Origin: Treponema sp.
GTDB taxonomy: Bacteria; Spirochaetota; Spirochaetia; Treponematales; Treponemataceae
DNA: 64,000 nt
Direction: 5' to 3'
Assembly (NCBI GenBank): GCA_017484285.1
Contig: JAFUTH010000005.1
Coordinates: 62,001-126,000 of the forward strand
The translations under genes were made by a program, and so were the position numbers. Numbering within the stretch: position 1 is the stretch's first letter; every line of letters starts with the position of its first letter. The notes beneath the pieces were generated by a model. The model was not told the DNA's origin, ran no database searches, and saw nothing but the letters and a program-made list of their open reading frames with translations. Below, piece after piece: positions 19,349-27,772 of the stretch.

Positions 19349-19377
19349 ATTGTAGCGTGTTCTCTGAAAAATAGCAA
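19349..19377 (-). promoter_or_regulatory. Leaderless promoter of trkA
   Basis: TTGCTA (19372-19377), a 17-base spacer and TACAAT (19349-19354) on the minus strand. TACAAT ends seven bases before the ATG and no Shine-Dalgarno sequence fits between. Confidence 0.72.
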
Positions 19378-19419
19378 AAACTGTCGCACAAATCTGAAAA
19401 ATATATTAAAATCTTTGGC

Positions 19420-20448
19420 ATGATTGTAAAAAGTGAAGTTCTTGTCGTCGACGACTCAACAATGATGACGTCTCTTGCCCGCAGAATTCTCGAGCAGCAG
19501 AATTATACCGTCTCAACGGCATCATCGGGCGAAGAATGCCTCGAATACGTCAAAGAACACACGCCGAACCTCATTTTGCTCGACGTGTACATGAAGGGCA
19601 TGGATGGATTCGCCGTTTTGCACGAATTAAAAGCACGCGAAGAAACAGCATCAATTCCCGTCATTTTTTTGACCGGAGACGAGCACAACGAGACCGAAAT
19701 TCGCGGTCTTCATGAGGGCGCGGTCGATTTTATCGCAAAACCGTTCATTCCCGGCATTTTGATTCAGCGCGTCCAGAACACGATTGAGCTTTCTCTGCTC
19801 CAAAAAAATCTCCAGCACGAAGTTGACAAGCAGGTCGGCAAAGTCAAACGGCTCACGCAGCAAATCATGGTCGCGCTCTCAAGCACGGTCGACGCAAAAG
19901 ACCACTACACGCGCGGTCATTCGTATCGCGTCGCCAAATACTCAAAAGAAATCGCCCGCAGAATGGGTCGAAACGAGCAGTTCCAAGAAGACATTTACGC
20001 GATGGGCTTGCTGCATGACATCGGCAAAATCGGAGTCGCCGGAAGCATTATCCGAAAAGATTCCCGTCTCACCGATGAAGAATATGCCGACATCAAAGAG
20101 CACACGATTACCGGCTACAACATCTTAAAGACCATCACCGAGCTTCCGGGGCTTGCAATCGGGGCGCGCTGGCATCACGAGCACTTTGACGGAACGGGCT
20201 ATCCCGACGGCATCAAAGGCACGCAAATTCCAGAAGAAGCACGAATTATCGCGCTCGCCGACGCATACGATGCCATGACCTCAAAGCGCACATACACGCA
20301 AATCCGCCCGCAGGCAGAAGTCCGCGCCGAAATCGCGCGCTGCAAAGGCACGCACTTTGACCCGGACATCACCGATGTGTTCCTCAGAATGATTGACGAA
20401 GACACCGAGTACACCATGCGCGAAATACCAGAAACCGAAAGCCGCTAA
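19420..20448 (+). CDS. Response regulator with HD-GYP cyclic-di-GMP phosphodiesterase output
   Basis: 342 residues. Receiver domain (about 5-125) has the phospho-acceptor Asp55 in LILLDVYMKGMDGF and the conserved Lys in FIAKPF. The HD-GYP domain follows (about 150-330): metal-binding HD at His199/Asp200 in LLHDIGKIG, then HHEHFDGTGYPDG, the diagnostic GYP motif. It should hydrolyse cyclic-di-GMP when phosphorylated. No ribosome site is visible; TAAAAT (19407-19412) ends seven bases before the ATG. It is divergent from trkA, and no kinase is adjacent on its upstream side. Confidence 0.95.
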   Translation: MIVKSEVLVVDDSTMMTSLARRILEQQNYTVSTASSGEECLEYVKEHTPNLILLDVYMKGMDGFAVLHELKAREETASIPVIFLTGDEHNETEIRGLHEGAVDFIAKPFIPGILIQRVQNTIELSLLQKNLQHEVDKQVGKVKRLTQQIMVALSSTVDAKDHYTRGHSYRVAKYSKEIARRMGRNEQFQEDIYAMGLLHDIGKIGVAGSIIRKDSRLTDEEYADIKEHTITGYNILKTITELPGLAIGARWHHEHFDGTGYPDGIKGTQIPEEARIIALADAYDAMTSKRTYTQIRPQAEVRAEIARCKGTHFDPDITDVFLRMIDEDTEYTMREIPETESR

Positions 20449-20548
20449 ACATTCTCTGCGGGCTTTTGCAGTGAGTGTAAGAAAAGTCTTATCGAATCTT
20501 TAGCAATTTTTCATTTCTTTTCGCAACCGATGATTTATACTTTTGAGT

Positions 20549-21208
20549 ATGAAAAAGCGGGTTTTATTGCTATCGATTTTATTCGCATTCAGTCATATTC
20601 TTTTCGCTGCCCCGGGCATGGACGGTCCAAACGGCTCACATACGTCGCCAAACCACTCCCCCCAAGCCCCTCGTCGCCCCGCCACACCAAAATCGGCTCG
20701 CCGCCGCTCAGACACAGCAAAACCAAGCGAATCGCTCAAAAGAAACACGGCATCTGCTGCCTCACAACAGATTCCCGCAAATCAGGATCAACTCAGTCAA
20801 GAGTCACAGGACAGCGATTCAGACATCCAAATCAAAAGCGAAGACTTTATCAACTATCGCGGAACACGCATGTCATTCTCTGACGAAGATTTCTTGCTCC
20901 AGCAAATAAAAACCGAGCGCATCTCGGACAATACCGTAAACATCGAAATCACGTTTAATCAAATTATCAATCCGCGCTCGTTCAGCTATTCCTCAATAAA
21001 AATCAACGGTGAGTCGCTTTCAGCACAAACGACATTCGCATTCAACAAAAAAGGCGACACCGTGCGTCTGAGCATTCCCGTCACCACTTCGCTGTTCACC
21101 CTCGAAATAAAAGACGTCCAGGCATTCGATGGCAGCGCACTCGTGCCAATCGAAGTCCGGGGCATTTCCGACAACTCAACAAACGAAGATATTGCAAGCA
21201 AAAGTTGA
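20549..21208 (+). CDS. Secreted protein of unknown function upstream of a two-component system
   Basis: 219 residues, unrecognised. An N-terminal signal peptide (MKKRVLLLSILFAFSHILFA) is followed by a basic Pro/Ser/Arg-rich low-complexity linker and, from about residue 95, a compact beta-rich domain (VNIEITFNQIINPRSFSY and later VRLSIPVTTSLFTLEI). The domain resembles SbsA/Big-like Ig folds by pattern only. I start at the ATG at 20549; TATACT ends seven bases upstream. It precedes the response regulator by 43 bases and may be an input or target of that system. Confidence 0.75.
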   Translation: MKKRVLLLSILFAFSHILFAAPGMDGPNGSHTSPNHSPQAPRRPATPKSARRRSDTAKPSESLKRNTASAASQQIPANQDQLSQESQDSDSDIQIKSEDFINYRGTRMSFSDEDFLLQQIKTERISDNTVNIEITFNQIINPRSFSYSSIKINGESLSAQTTFAFNKKGDTVRLSIPVTTSLFTLEIKDVQAFDGSALVPIEVRGISDNSTNEDIASKS

Positions 21209-21251
21209 TTTATTTAAAAAAACGTGCGAATCTGAAGTGTGGAGGAAAAAC

Positions 21252-21971
21252 ATGAACAACGCGACAATTACTGACGCAGCAACTGGCAAAGAACGAAGCA
21301 TCAAAATCCTCATCGTTGAGGACGACCGTGGCATCTCTGATTTTATTATTCCTGAGCTTGAGCACGAAGGATTTATCACTCGGCTCGCAGAAACGGGCAG
21401 ACAGGCGCTCGAAAAATTTGAATCCGAAAAGCCTGATTTGATTCTGCTCGATGTCATGCTTCCCGAACTCAACGGCATCGAAGTCTTACGCAGAATACGC
21501 GAAATCTCAAATGTGCCTATCATTCTTGAGACCGCACGCAGCGAGCCAATCGATCGAATCAACGGCTTGAACGCAGGCGCAGACGACTACATTCCAAAAC
21601 CCTTTGAATTTGAAGAGCTCTTGGCACGAATCAATGCACTCTTCCGCCGAATCTCATTCTCTCAGCCGGAAGGGCAAACCGCGACCGAACTCCGCAACCT
21701 CAAACTGCACCCCGAAAAAATGGCATGCTCCATCAAAGACAATCTGATTCTGCTCTCAAAAACAGAATATCTCATGCTCCGGCTTTTTGTCGAATCACAG
21801 GGCAAAGTCTTGAGCCGAAACGACATCATCGTTGCGATTTGGGGCGAAGGACACTACATCGATGAAAACACTGTTGATGTGTATGTCGGCTATCTCCGCT
21901 CAAAAATCAGCAAATTCACCGACGAAGAATACATCAAAACGGTGCGTGGTACTGGCTACATGATGATTTAG
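21252..21971 (+). CDS. OmpR/PhoB-family response regulator
   Basis: DNA-binding response regulator, 239 residues. The start at 21252 is set by GTGGAGG ten bases upstream. Receiver domain (about 15-130) has Asp67 in LILLDVMLPELNG and IPKPFEFEELLARI. The winged-helix output domain (about 145-239) shows LSKTEYLMLRLF and RGTGYMM. The histidine kinase starts eight bases after its stop, so the pair is co-transcribed with the secreted protein upstream. The regulated genes and signal are unknown. Confidence 0.95.
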   Translation: MNNATITDAATGKERSIKILIVEDDRGISDFIIPELEHEGFITRLAETGRQALEKFESEKPDLILLDVMLPELNGIEVLRRIREISNVPIILETARSEPIDRINGLNAGADDYIPKPFEFEELLARINALFRRISFSQPEGQTATELRNLKLHPEKMACSIKDNLILLSKTEYLMLRLFVESQGKVLSRNDIIVAIWGEGHYIDENTVDVYVGYLRSKISKFTDEEYIKTVRGTGYMMI

Positions 21972-21979
21972 GGCATCAG

Positions 21980-23392
21980 ATGAAGCTCCGATTTCCGCGA
22001 TTTTTCTCAGGCTCGTTTGCATTACGGCTTTCTCTTCGATTCATGTTCATCTTGATGATGGCAGTGATTTCGCTCTCGCTTGTCCTGCTTTTGTTCACGC
22101 GTTCAGTCGTCTTCGCAAGTCAAACGCTTGAATTACAGAAAGCCGAGCAAGCTATTTATCAGTCCGTGCAAAAAAACATCTTCAACGACACGCCGGGCAA
22201 ATCGCTCACGACGCTCAAAGAGATTCCCTACTACATGACCTATCTCGTCTATGAAAGCGAAAACATGGAACTCATCGCCACGAACGACCCCTTCTTGCCT
22301 CTCCTCGAAGATACAAACGGAAGCGCAAAGACGCTATTCATCAAAGACTACTTTTTTGACGGCGATTTAAACATTCTCTACGTCGCTGAGTCGCATGTCA
22401 TCTACGGAAAGACCTACATCGTTTCCGTCGCGCTCAATTTAGATAACGACTCGCTCGTAAAAACATTCATTGTTCTGCCGAAAGTGATTGGCGTTACCAT
22501 CATTCCGATTCTGATTATCTCGTTCTTTGTGTCACTGCTCATCACCAAGCGGACGATTCGCCCCGTCATAAAGATTACGAAGACCGCGCAGTCAATCACG
22601 AGTGAGAATTTGGGCGAGCTTTTGCCGCTCAGCGAGTATGATGACGAAATCAACGAGCTTTCAAAAACATTCAACCGGCTTTTTAAGCAACTCAAGATTG
22701 ATTTTGAGCGCGAACGCCGGTTTTCAAGCGATGTCTCCCATGAGCTAAACACGCCGCTTACGGTCATCATCGGACAGACAGGCTTGCTGCTCCGCTGGGG
22801 CAAGGACAATCCCGAACAGCTCGAAAAATCGCTCAACGCAATCAAGCAAGAGTCAAAATCGATGCAGGCAATTATCGCGAATTTGTTGCAGATGTCGCGC
22901 ATTGAAAGCGGGCGCGTCAAGCCGAATTTTTCAACGATTTCGCTCAAAGATTTGTTCGCGCGCCTGTCAGACGAAGTTTCAGCACTTTCTGCCGATTCGC
23001 ACATCACGTACGAAATCCAGCAGCAAAAGCGCGACGACATTCCTCTCACCACAGACAGCGAGATGCTGCATCAGATTCTCACCGTACTGATTTCAAACAG
23101 CGTCAAATTCTCGGGCGGAACATGCGAAATCCAATTGCGCGCACAAAAAACAAAAAATGCCGTCATCATTGAAGAGATTGACGACGGCCCGGGCTTTGTG
23201 GAAGAAACATTGCCGCACATTTTCGAGCGGTTCTATCGCGGAGACGAAGCGCACTCACGCAAAGTAAGCGGCTCAGGACTGGGGCTTTCCATCGCCCAGA
23301 CGCTTATCACTGCGCTCGGCGGCACGATTCGTGCACAAAATGCAGAGCCGCACGGCGCACAGTTTACGATTGAGATTCCCCTTTCTGAGTAG
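21980..23392 (+). CDS. Membrane sensor histidine kinase
   Basis: 470 residues. Two transmembrane segments (about residues 20-45 and 160-185) flank a periplasmic sensor region of roughly 115 residues. A HAMP linker leads to the HisKA domain with phosphorylated His254 in DVSHELNTPLTVI. The ATPase domain shows the N box around LISNSVKF, DDGPGF and SGSGLGLSIAQ. Partner of the response regulator immediately upstream. Its last 29 bases overlap the 3' end of the convergent ABC ATPase gene. Confidence 0.95.
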   Translation: MKLRFPRFFSGSFALRLSLRFMFILMMAVISLSLVLLLFTRSVVFASQTLELQKAEQAIYQSVQKNIFNDTPGKSLTTLKEIPYYMTYLVYESENMELIATNDPFLPLLEDTNGSAKTLFIKDYFFDGDLNILYVAESHVIYGKTYIVSVALNLDNDSLVKTFIVLPKVIGVTIIPILIISFFVSLLITKRTIRPVIKITKTAQSITSENLGELLPLSEYDDEINELSKTFNRLFKQLKIDFERERRFSSDVSHELNTPLTVIIGQTGLLLRWGKDNPEQLEKSLNAIKQESKSMQAIIANLLQMSRIESGRVKPNFSTISLKDLFARLSDEVSALSADSHITYEIQQQKRDDIPLTTDSEMLHQILTVLISNSVKFSGGTCEIQLRAQKTKNAVIIEEIDDGPGFVEETLPHIFERFYRGDEAHSRKVSGSGLGLSIAQTLITALGGTIRAQNAEPHGAQFTIEIPLSE

Positions 23393-24230
23393 CGAGGCTG
23401 TTTAAATATTCGCGGCTCAAATTCTCGTGGTCTTTGAGCATTGCGTAGGGAACGCCGTATGCCTTTTCAACCTCGTCGCGCGTGAGGACTTCTTCGGGCG
23501 TGCCGAGAGCCATGTCGCGGTTGGGGTAAAAAAGCAGCACAGTGTCGGCGTATTTTTTTGTCAAATCAAGCTCGTGCATTGAAATGTAAATAGTCGTTCC
23601 CGTTTTGTGGACGAATTCCTTAAGATAGGCGAGCGCGTTTTCTTTTTGGTAATTTTCGAGCGCAAAAAGCGGCTCGTCCATAAAAAGCGACGCACTTCCG
23701 TACAAAATGCCGAACGCGAGCAGAACGCGCTGAATTTCGCCTTTACTCAATTTTGTGAGCGGATGCTCCAAGACATTCTGCAATTCAAAGACATCGATAA
23801 CTTCATCAAGAAGACTGTAATTTTGGGTGGTGAGCGAAGTCGAACCACGGATTGCCTGTGCGTTTCCTTTGAGCGCACCGTTCTGATACACGAACGAAAG
23901 AAGCTCGCTCACTTTGTCTTCGGTCTCAAATTCCATGTTCTGATAAATCACCGAGGCGAGCAGATTTTTTTGCTCATCGCCGAGTGTGGCGGGATTTTGC
24001 CCCAAGAGCGAAACTGTGCCGCTTTCTGGCGTGAGGCGACCGCTTGCCAAAAGCATGAGCGTTGACTTTCCGCAGCCGTTCTGCCCGACAAAACTCACGA
24101 AGCCTTTGGGAAGCTCCGCCGAAAAATGCTCAAAAACCGGCTTTGGCTCAATCTGTTTGCCGTTTTCGTCCAAATCGCCCTCAACGGCAGGATATGTAAA
24201 AGTGACATCGTTAAATTCGAGAAAATTCAT
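23364..24230 (-). CDS. ABC transporter ATP-binding protein
   Basis: 288-residue ATPase. Walker A GQNGCGKST, signature LSKGEIQ and Walker B SLFMDEP followed by a helper His in YISMHELDL are present. The signature has KGE in place of the canonical SGGQ pattern, a moderate deviation seen in some exporters and ECF-type ATPases. No permease gene lies beside it, so the transported substrate is not predictable. No clear ribosome site is visible. The 3' end overlaps the convergent kinase gene. Confidence 0.85.
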   Translation of the reverse strand: MNFLEFNDVTFTYPAVEGDLDENGKQIEPKPVFEHFSAELPKGFVSFVGQNGCGKSTLMLLASGRLTPESGTVSLLGQNPATLGDEQKNLLASVIYQNMEFETEDKVSELLSFVYQNGALKGNAQAIRGSTSLTTQNYSLLDEVIDVFELQNVLEHPLTKLSKGEIQRVLLAFGILYGSASLFMDEPLFALENYQKENALAYLKEFVHKTGTTIYISMHELDLTKKYADTVLLFYPNRDMALGTPEEVLTRDEVEKAYGVPYAMLKDHENLSREYLNSLATQKGESQS

Positions 24231-24287
24231 ATTTTAAAGATAATGAAAACGCTACCAAAAGTCCATAAAATCGGCTAAAATGAGCCC

Positions 24288-26333
24288 ATGTCTTATGAAG
24301 TAACTGCGACCCGTCGCCGACCTCAGGCTTTTGAGGCTTTGGCTGGTCAGGAATTTGTTGCCGAAACGCTCAAAAATGCGATTCAATCACAGAAAATTGC
24401 TCATGCCTATCTTTTTTCAGGTCCGCGTGGTTGCGGAAAGACCTCAACCGCCCGCATTTTGGCAAAGGCTTTGAACTGTGCGAACGGGCCGACTGCGACT
24501 CCGTGCGGAAAGTGCCAGCAATGTTTGGAAATCACCAAAGGCGCGAGCACTGATGTCATCGAAATCGACGGTGCTTCAAATACGAGCGTAAACGATGTGC
24601 GCCAGATTAAGGACGAAGTGCTTTTTCCGCCGCAGAGCAGCCGCTACAAGATTTACATCATCGATGAGGTTCACATGCTTTCGACCTCGGCGTTCAATGC
24701 GCTTCTCAAAACAATCGAAGAGCCGCCACCATACTGCATTTTTATCTTCGCGACCACTGAATTGCAAAAAGTTCCCGCTACGATTAAGTCCCGCTGTCAG
24801 CAATTCAATTTCCGACTCGTGCCGATTGAGCGTGTAAAGCAATTGCTCGCCGAAGCCGCTGCTGAAATCAACATTCAGGCAGACGATGAAGCCCTGTACT
24901 GGGTCGCGCGGGAATCCACTGGCTCAGTGCGCGATGCGTACACGCTTTTTGACCAAGTTGCCGCATTCAGCGGCGACCACATCACGTACGATAAAATCCG
25001 TGACAAACTCGGTCTTGTGGGCGTTGACCGCCTGAACGCGATTTTTGAGGATGCCGCGCAGAACAAAACACAGGACGCGCTTTTAAAAATCGACGAATTC
25101 TTGCAGAACGGTGTTTCAATCGAGCAATTTATCGTAAACTGCACAGATTATTTGCGTTCGCTTCTTTTAATTCGCGCGGGAATCACAAAGGAAGCCCTGC
25201 TCGGTCAGTCTCGCGAGCGATATTCTGGGGTCGTGTTGCAGGCGTGGAATCCGATTCAGCTTGAACGAGCACTTTCGATTCTCTTGCAGCTTTACCGCGA
25301 TATTCGCTATTCGCTTTCTCCGCGATACGAGTTGGAATTGGCTTTTTCTCGGCTTAGCTGGCTCAGCCAGTATGTTTCTCCGAGCGAAGTCAAAAAGGCG
25401 ATTGACGAGGCAAAAAATCTGTTGATGCAGGGAAGCCACTCCACGCCCGCACAGAACGCGCCACAAATGCAACAAATTCAGCAAAATCGGACAATTGTCA
25501 CACAGACTGCCCAAAATTCGCAGAATCCGCAAAATGCACCGCAATCAGCAAATCCGTATCTTAACCGCGTAATTACGCAAATGCCTGGAAGCGAGCAAGC
25601 CCAGAGTGCGCCGAATTCCGCGCCACGCAATATTTTCGCGCCACCGCCGCAGAATCCCGCTCCGCAGGCAGGTGCTCCCGCACAGTCCGCGCCCCCACAA
25701 GCAAACCCATTTGCGCCAAGTGCACCTTCCGCACCGCAATTCGCAACGAGCGTTCCGCCCGACATGGGCACTATGACTGAAGATTTTGCGCCGCCTGACC
25801 CCACGCCAACTTCGGCTACGCTCAGTGACCAACCAGCTTCGACATCATCTTTTAGCTACGGCGGAGCTGTGCCGCCTCAACAAACAGCGGCACTGCCCCA
25901 GAATCAAAGCGACTCGGATTTTAGAAGCCTTGCAATCAAAGAGCTTTCTATGCGCGACCCCATGCTCGCAAGCTCTCTCTATCAGACGGGCGCATGGGTC
26001 AAAACGGGAAATACCGTCACCACGCAGGTCTCGTCGAGTTTTTTGAAAATGCAGCTTGATTCCCATGCGAAAAACATCTCGCAGTTTCTCTCGGAACTGT
26101 ACAACGAGCCACTTCAATTTGAAGTCACGCTCAAGCAAATAACGACAACGCCTGTTGAGCAGACCGCGCCCGTGCAAGTAAAATTGCTCTGCGATGTGTT
26201 CAAAGGTCAGATTGTCGGTCACTCAAAAAAGACAGAGCAAGAAATCGCCGCCGAAAACGCTCAGCGGGCAAGCGAACAAAGCGCACACCCGAGCGAAACG
26301 AACGATGAAACCGATGATACAGAAGAAGAATAA
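24288..26333 (+). CDS. dnaX: DNA polymerase III subunit gamma/tau
   Basis: Clamp-loader ATPase subunit, 681 residues. Walker A GPRGCGKTS, zinc-binding cysteines in CGKCQQC, DEVHML and the sensor region IKSRCQQF are all in the N-terminal 230 residues. Domain III follows, then a Pro/Gln/Ala-rich linker (about 385-545) and a C-terminal tau-specific region. TAAAAT ends six bases before the ATG. It heads the classic dnaX-ybaB-recR operon. I saw no convincing frameshift signal for a short gamma form. Confidence 0.96.
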   Translation: MSYEVTATRRRPQAFEALAGQEFVAETLKNAIQSQKIAHAYLFSGPRGCGKTSTARILAKALNCANGPTATPCGKCQQCLEITKGASTDVIEIDGASNTSVNDVRQIKDEVLFPPQSSRYKIYIIDEVHMLSTSAFNALLKTIEEPPPYCIFIFATTELQKVPATIKSRCQQFNFRLVPIERVKQLLAEAAAEINIQADDEALYWVARESTGSVRDAYTLFDQVAAFSGDHITYDKIRDKLGLVGVDRLNAIFEDAAQNKTQDALLKIDEFLQNGVSIEQFIVNCTDYLRSLLLIRAGITKEALLGQSRERYSGVVLQAWNPIQLERALSILLQLYRDIRYSLSPRYELELAFSRLSWLSQYVSPSEVKKAIDEAKNLLMQGSHSTPAQNAPQMQQIQQNRTIVTQTAQNSQNPQNAPQSANPYLNRVITQMPGSEQAQSAPNSAPRNIFAPPPQNPAPQAGAPAQSAPPQANPFAPSAPSAPQFATSVPPDMGTMTEDFAPPDPTPTSATLSDQPASTSSFSYGGAVPPQQTAALPQNQSDSDFRSLAIKELSMRDPMLASSLYQTGAWVKTGNTVTTQVSSSFLKMQLDSHAKNISQFLSELYNEPLQFEVTLKQITTTPVEQTAPVQVKLLCDVFKGQIVGHSKKTEQEIAAENAQRASEQSAHPSETNDETDDTEEE

Positions 26334-26348
26334 ATACAGGAGACTACC

Positions 26349-26654
26349 ATGAATCCATTTGATATGGTGAAAAACCTCAAGAATCTTGAGGGAACGATGA
26401 ATACGATGAAGGAAGAGCTGGCGCAGATTTCTGAGACTGGCTCTTCGGGCGGGAATATCGTGCAGGTCACGCTGAACGGCAAATTTGAGGTCACGGCGGT
26501 AAAGCTCGACCCGATTGCCGTTGACCCGCGCGATGTGCAGATGCTTCAGGATTTGATTGTCGCCGCGCATCATGCCGCAATGGACAAAGTACAGGAAAAA
26601 ATCAAGGAAAAATCCGGCTCTCTGCTCGGCGGATTGAATATTCCTGGTCTGTAA
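26349..26654 (+). CDS. ybaB: YbaB/EbfC-family nucleoid-associated protein
   Basis: Small DNA-binding protein of 101 residues, normal length. The N-terminal helix MNPFDMVKNLKNLEGTMNTM and the core VQVTLNGKFEVTAVKLDP are diagnostic. ACAGGAG precedes the ATG. It lies 15 bases after dnaX and 9 before recR. In Borrelia the homologue EbfC binds DNA globally; here the link to replication and recombination rests on operon context. Confidence 0.95.
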   Translation: MNPFDMVKNLKNLEGTMNTMKEELAQISETGSSGGNIVQVTLNGKFEVTAVKLDPIAVDPRDVQMLQDLIVAAHHAAMDKVQEKIKEKSGSLLGGLNIPGL

Positions 26655-26663
26655 GGCACCAAA

Positions 26664-27254
26664 ATGACTGCGATTGACGAACTCACCGATTCATTTTCGC
26701 GCTTGCCCGGAATCGGAAAAAAATCTGCGGGCAGGCTCGTGAATTTTATTCTCAAAGCGGATTCCGCGTGGATTGCCCGATTTGCAAATCAGCTTGCCAC
26801 GCTCCAAGACAAGATTCACGCATGTTCGGTCTGCGGTGCATGGACGGAAAGCGACCCGTGCGCAATCTGCTCGAATCCGCTCCGCGACCAGAGCATTATC
26901 TGTGTGGTGGAGCAGCCGCAAGATGTGGCGACGATTGAAAGCTCGCACGAGTTTTCAGGGCTGTTCCATGTGCTCGGCGGCGTAATTGCCCCGCTTGAAG
27001 GAGTGGGACCTGACCAGCTTCGCATTGCGGATTTGCTGGAGCGCGTGAAAGGTGGCACGGTCAAAGAAGTGATTTTGGCAACGAATCCCACTGTGGAAGG
27101 CGACACCACCGCGCTCTACATTCAGCGGCTTCTTTCAGAAATTGAGGGCGTAACGGTCACACGCCTTGCAAGCGGCTTGCCTGTGGGTGGCGACCTTGAA
27201 TACGCGGACAGGCTCACGCTTGCGCGAAGCTTCCGTGGAAGAATGAAATTCTAG
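26664..27254 (+). CDS. recR: Recombination mediator RecR
   Basis: Recombinational repair protein, 196 residues. N-terminal helix-hairpin-helix FSRLPGIGKKSAGRL, four-cysteine zinc finger CSVCGAWTESDPCAIC, Toprim domain from VVEQPQDVATIE, and C-terminal SGLPVGGDLEYADRLTL. It acts with RecO in loading RecA on gapped DNA. Third gene of the dnaX operon. The last four bases overlap the convergent zinc-ribbon gene. Confidence 0.97.
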   Translation: MTAIDELTDSFSRLPGIGKKSAGRLVNFILKADSAWIARFANQLATLQDKIHACSVCGAWTESDPCAICSNPLRDQSIICVVEQPQDVATIESSHEFSGLFHVLGGVIAPLEGVGPDQLRIADLLERVKGGTVKEVILATNPTVEGDTTALYIQRLLSEIEGVTVTRLASGLPVGGDLEYADRLTLARSFRGRMKF

Positions 27255-27670
27255 TGCTTTTTACAGCATTCTGAGCAGCCCGTAATCATCACATGCTTTT
27301 TGCCTTCGGTGCGGTTAAAGAGCCGCGCTATCAGCTCGCCGTCTAAGGGAACTTCTTTTCCGCAGACGGGGCAGATGCGTTTTACGCCTGGCTCGGGCTT
27401 TGGGTAGCAGTGCGGGCAGCCGTGCACGGTCATGCGCTGGTCGGCGGTGGTCATGGGGCGGTAAATGCGCGAGAACATATCTTCATTTTTGGCGAGCGGG
27501 GTCGAGCAGAGCGGGCAGCGGACGAATTCAATCGCGCCGTTCTCGGTTTTTTGCGTGCGGAGCGCATTGTTCTTCGGCTCAGGGCGAGTCTGCATCTTCT
27601 TGAATTTCATAAAAAACATGAGCGCGAGCACTAAAATCACTGCGCCGACGAACAAAAAGAAATAGTCCAT
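27251..27670 (-). CDS. Single-pass membrane protein with zinc-ribbon cysteine pairs
   Basis: 139 residues, family not recognised. One N-terminal transmembrane helix (DYFFLFVGAVILVLALMFF) is followed by a cytoplasmic part with CPLCSTPL, CPHC, CPVCGKEV and a final CSECC, that is several CxxC pairs likely to bind zinc. There is no enzyme motif. It is divergent from the GGDEF gene and converges on recR with a four-base overlap. Confidence 0.8.
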   Translation of the reverse strand: MDYFFLFVGAVILVLALMFFMKFKKMQTRPEPKNNALRTQKTENGAIEFVRCPLCSTPLAKNEDMFSRIYRPMTTADQRMTVHGCPHCYPKPEPGVKRICPVCGKEVPLDGELIARLFNRTEGKKHVMITGCSECCKKH

Positions 27671-27700
27671 GTTTTATTATCGAATTCTTACGGAATTTGT

Positions 27701-27729
27701 TTTAAATATTTTGAGAGATGTGCTATACT
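27701..27729 (+). promoter_or_regulatory. Promoter for the GGDEF gene
   Basis: TTTAAA (27701-27706), a 17-base spacer and TATACT (27724-27729); the -35 is weak, the -10 good. The start site would fall about 37 bases before the chosen TTG start. Confidence 0.55.
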
Positions 27730-27772
27730 GTTTTCGCTATTTGCGCAAATTAAAGATTTGGAGCATAAGAAG

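Noticed and set aside
25405..25420. A-run in dnaX considered as a programmed frameshift for gamma
   Set aside because: The run in GCAAAAAATC does not form A-AAA-AAG in the coding frame, and no obvious Shine-Dalgarno stimulator or stem was evident; a minus-one shift would add about 40 residues before a stop.
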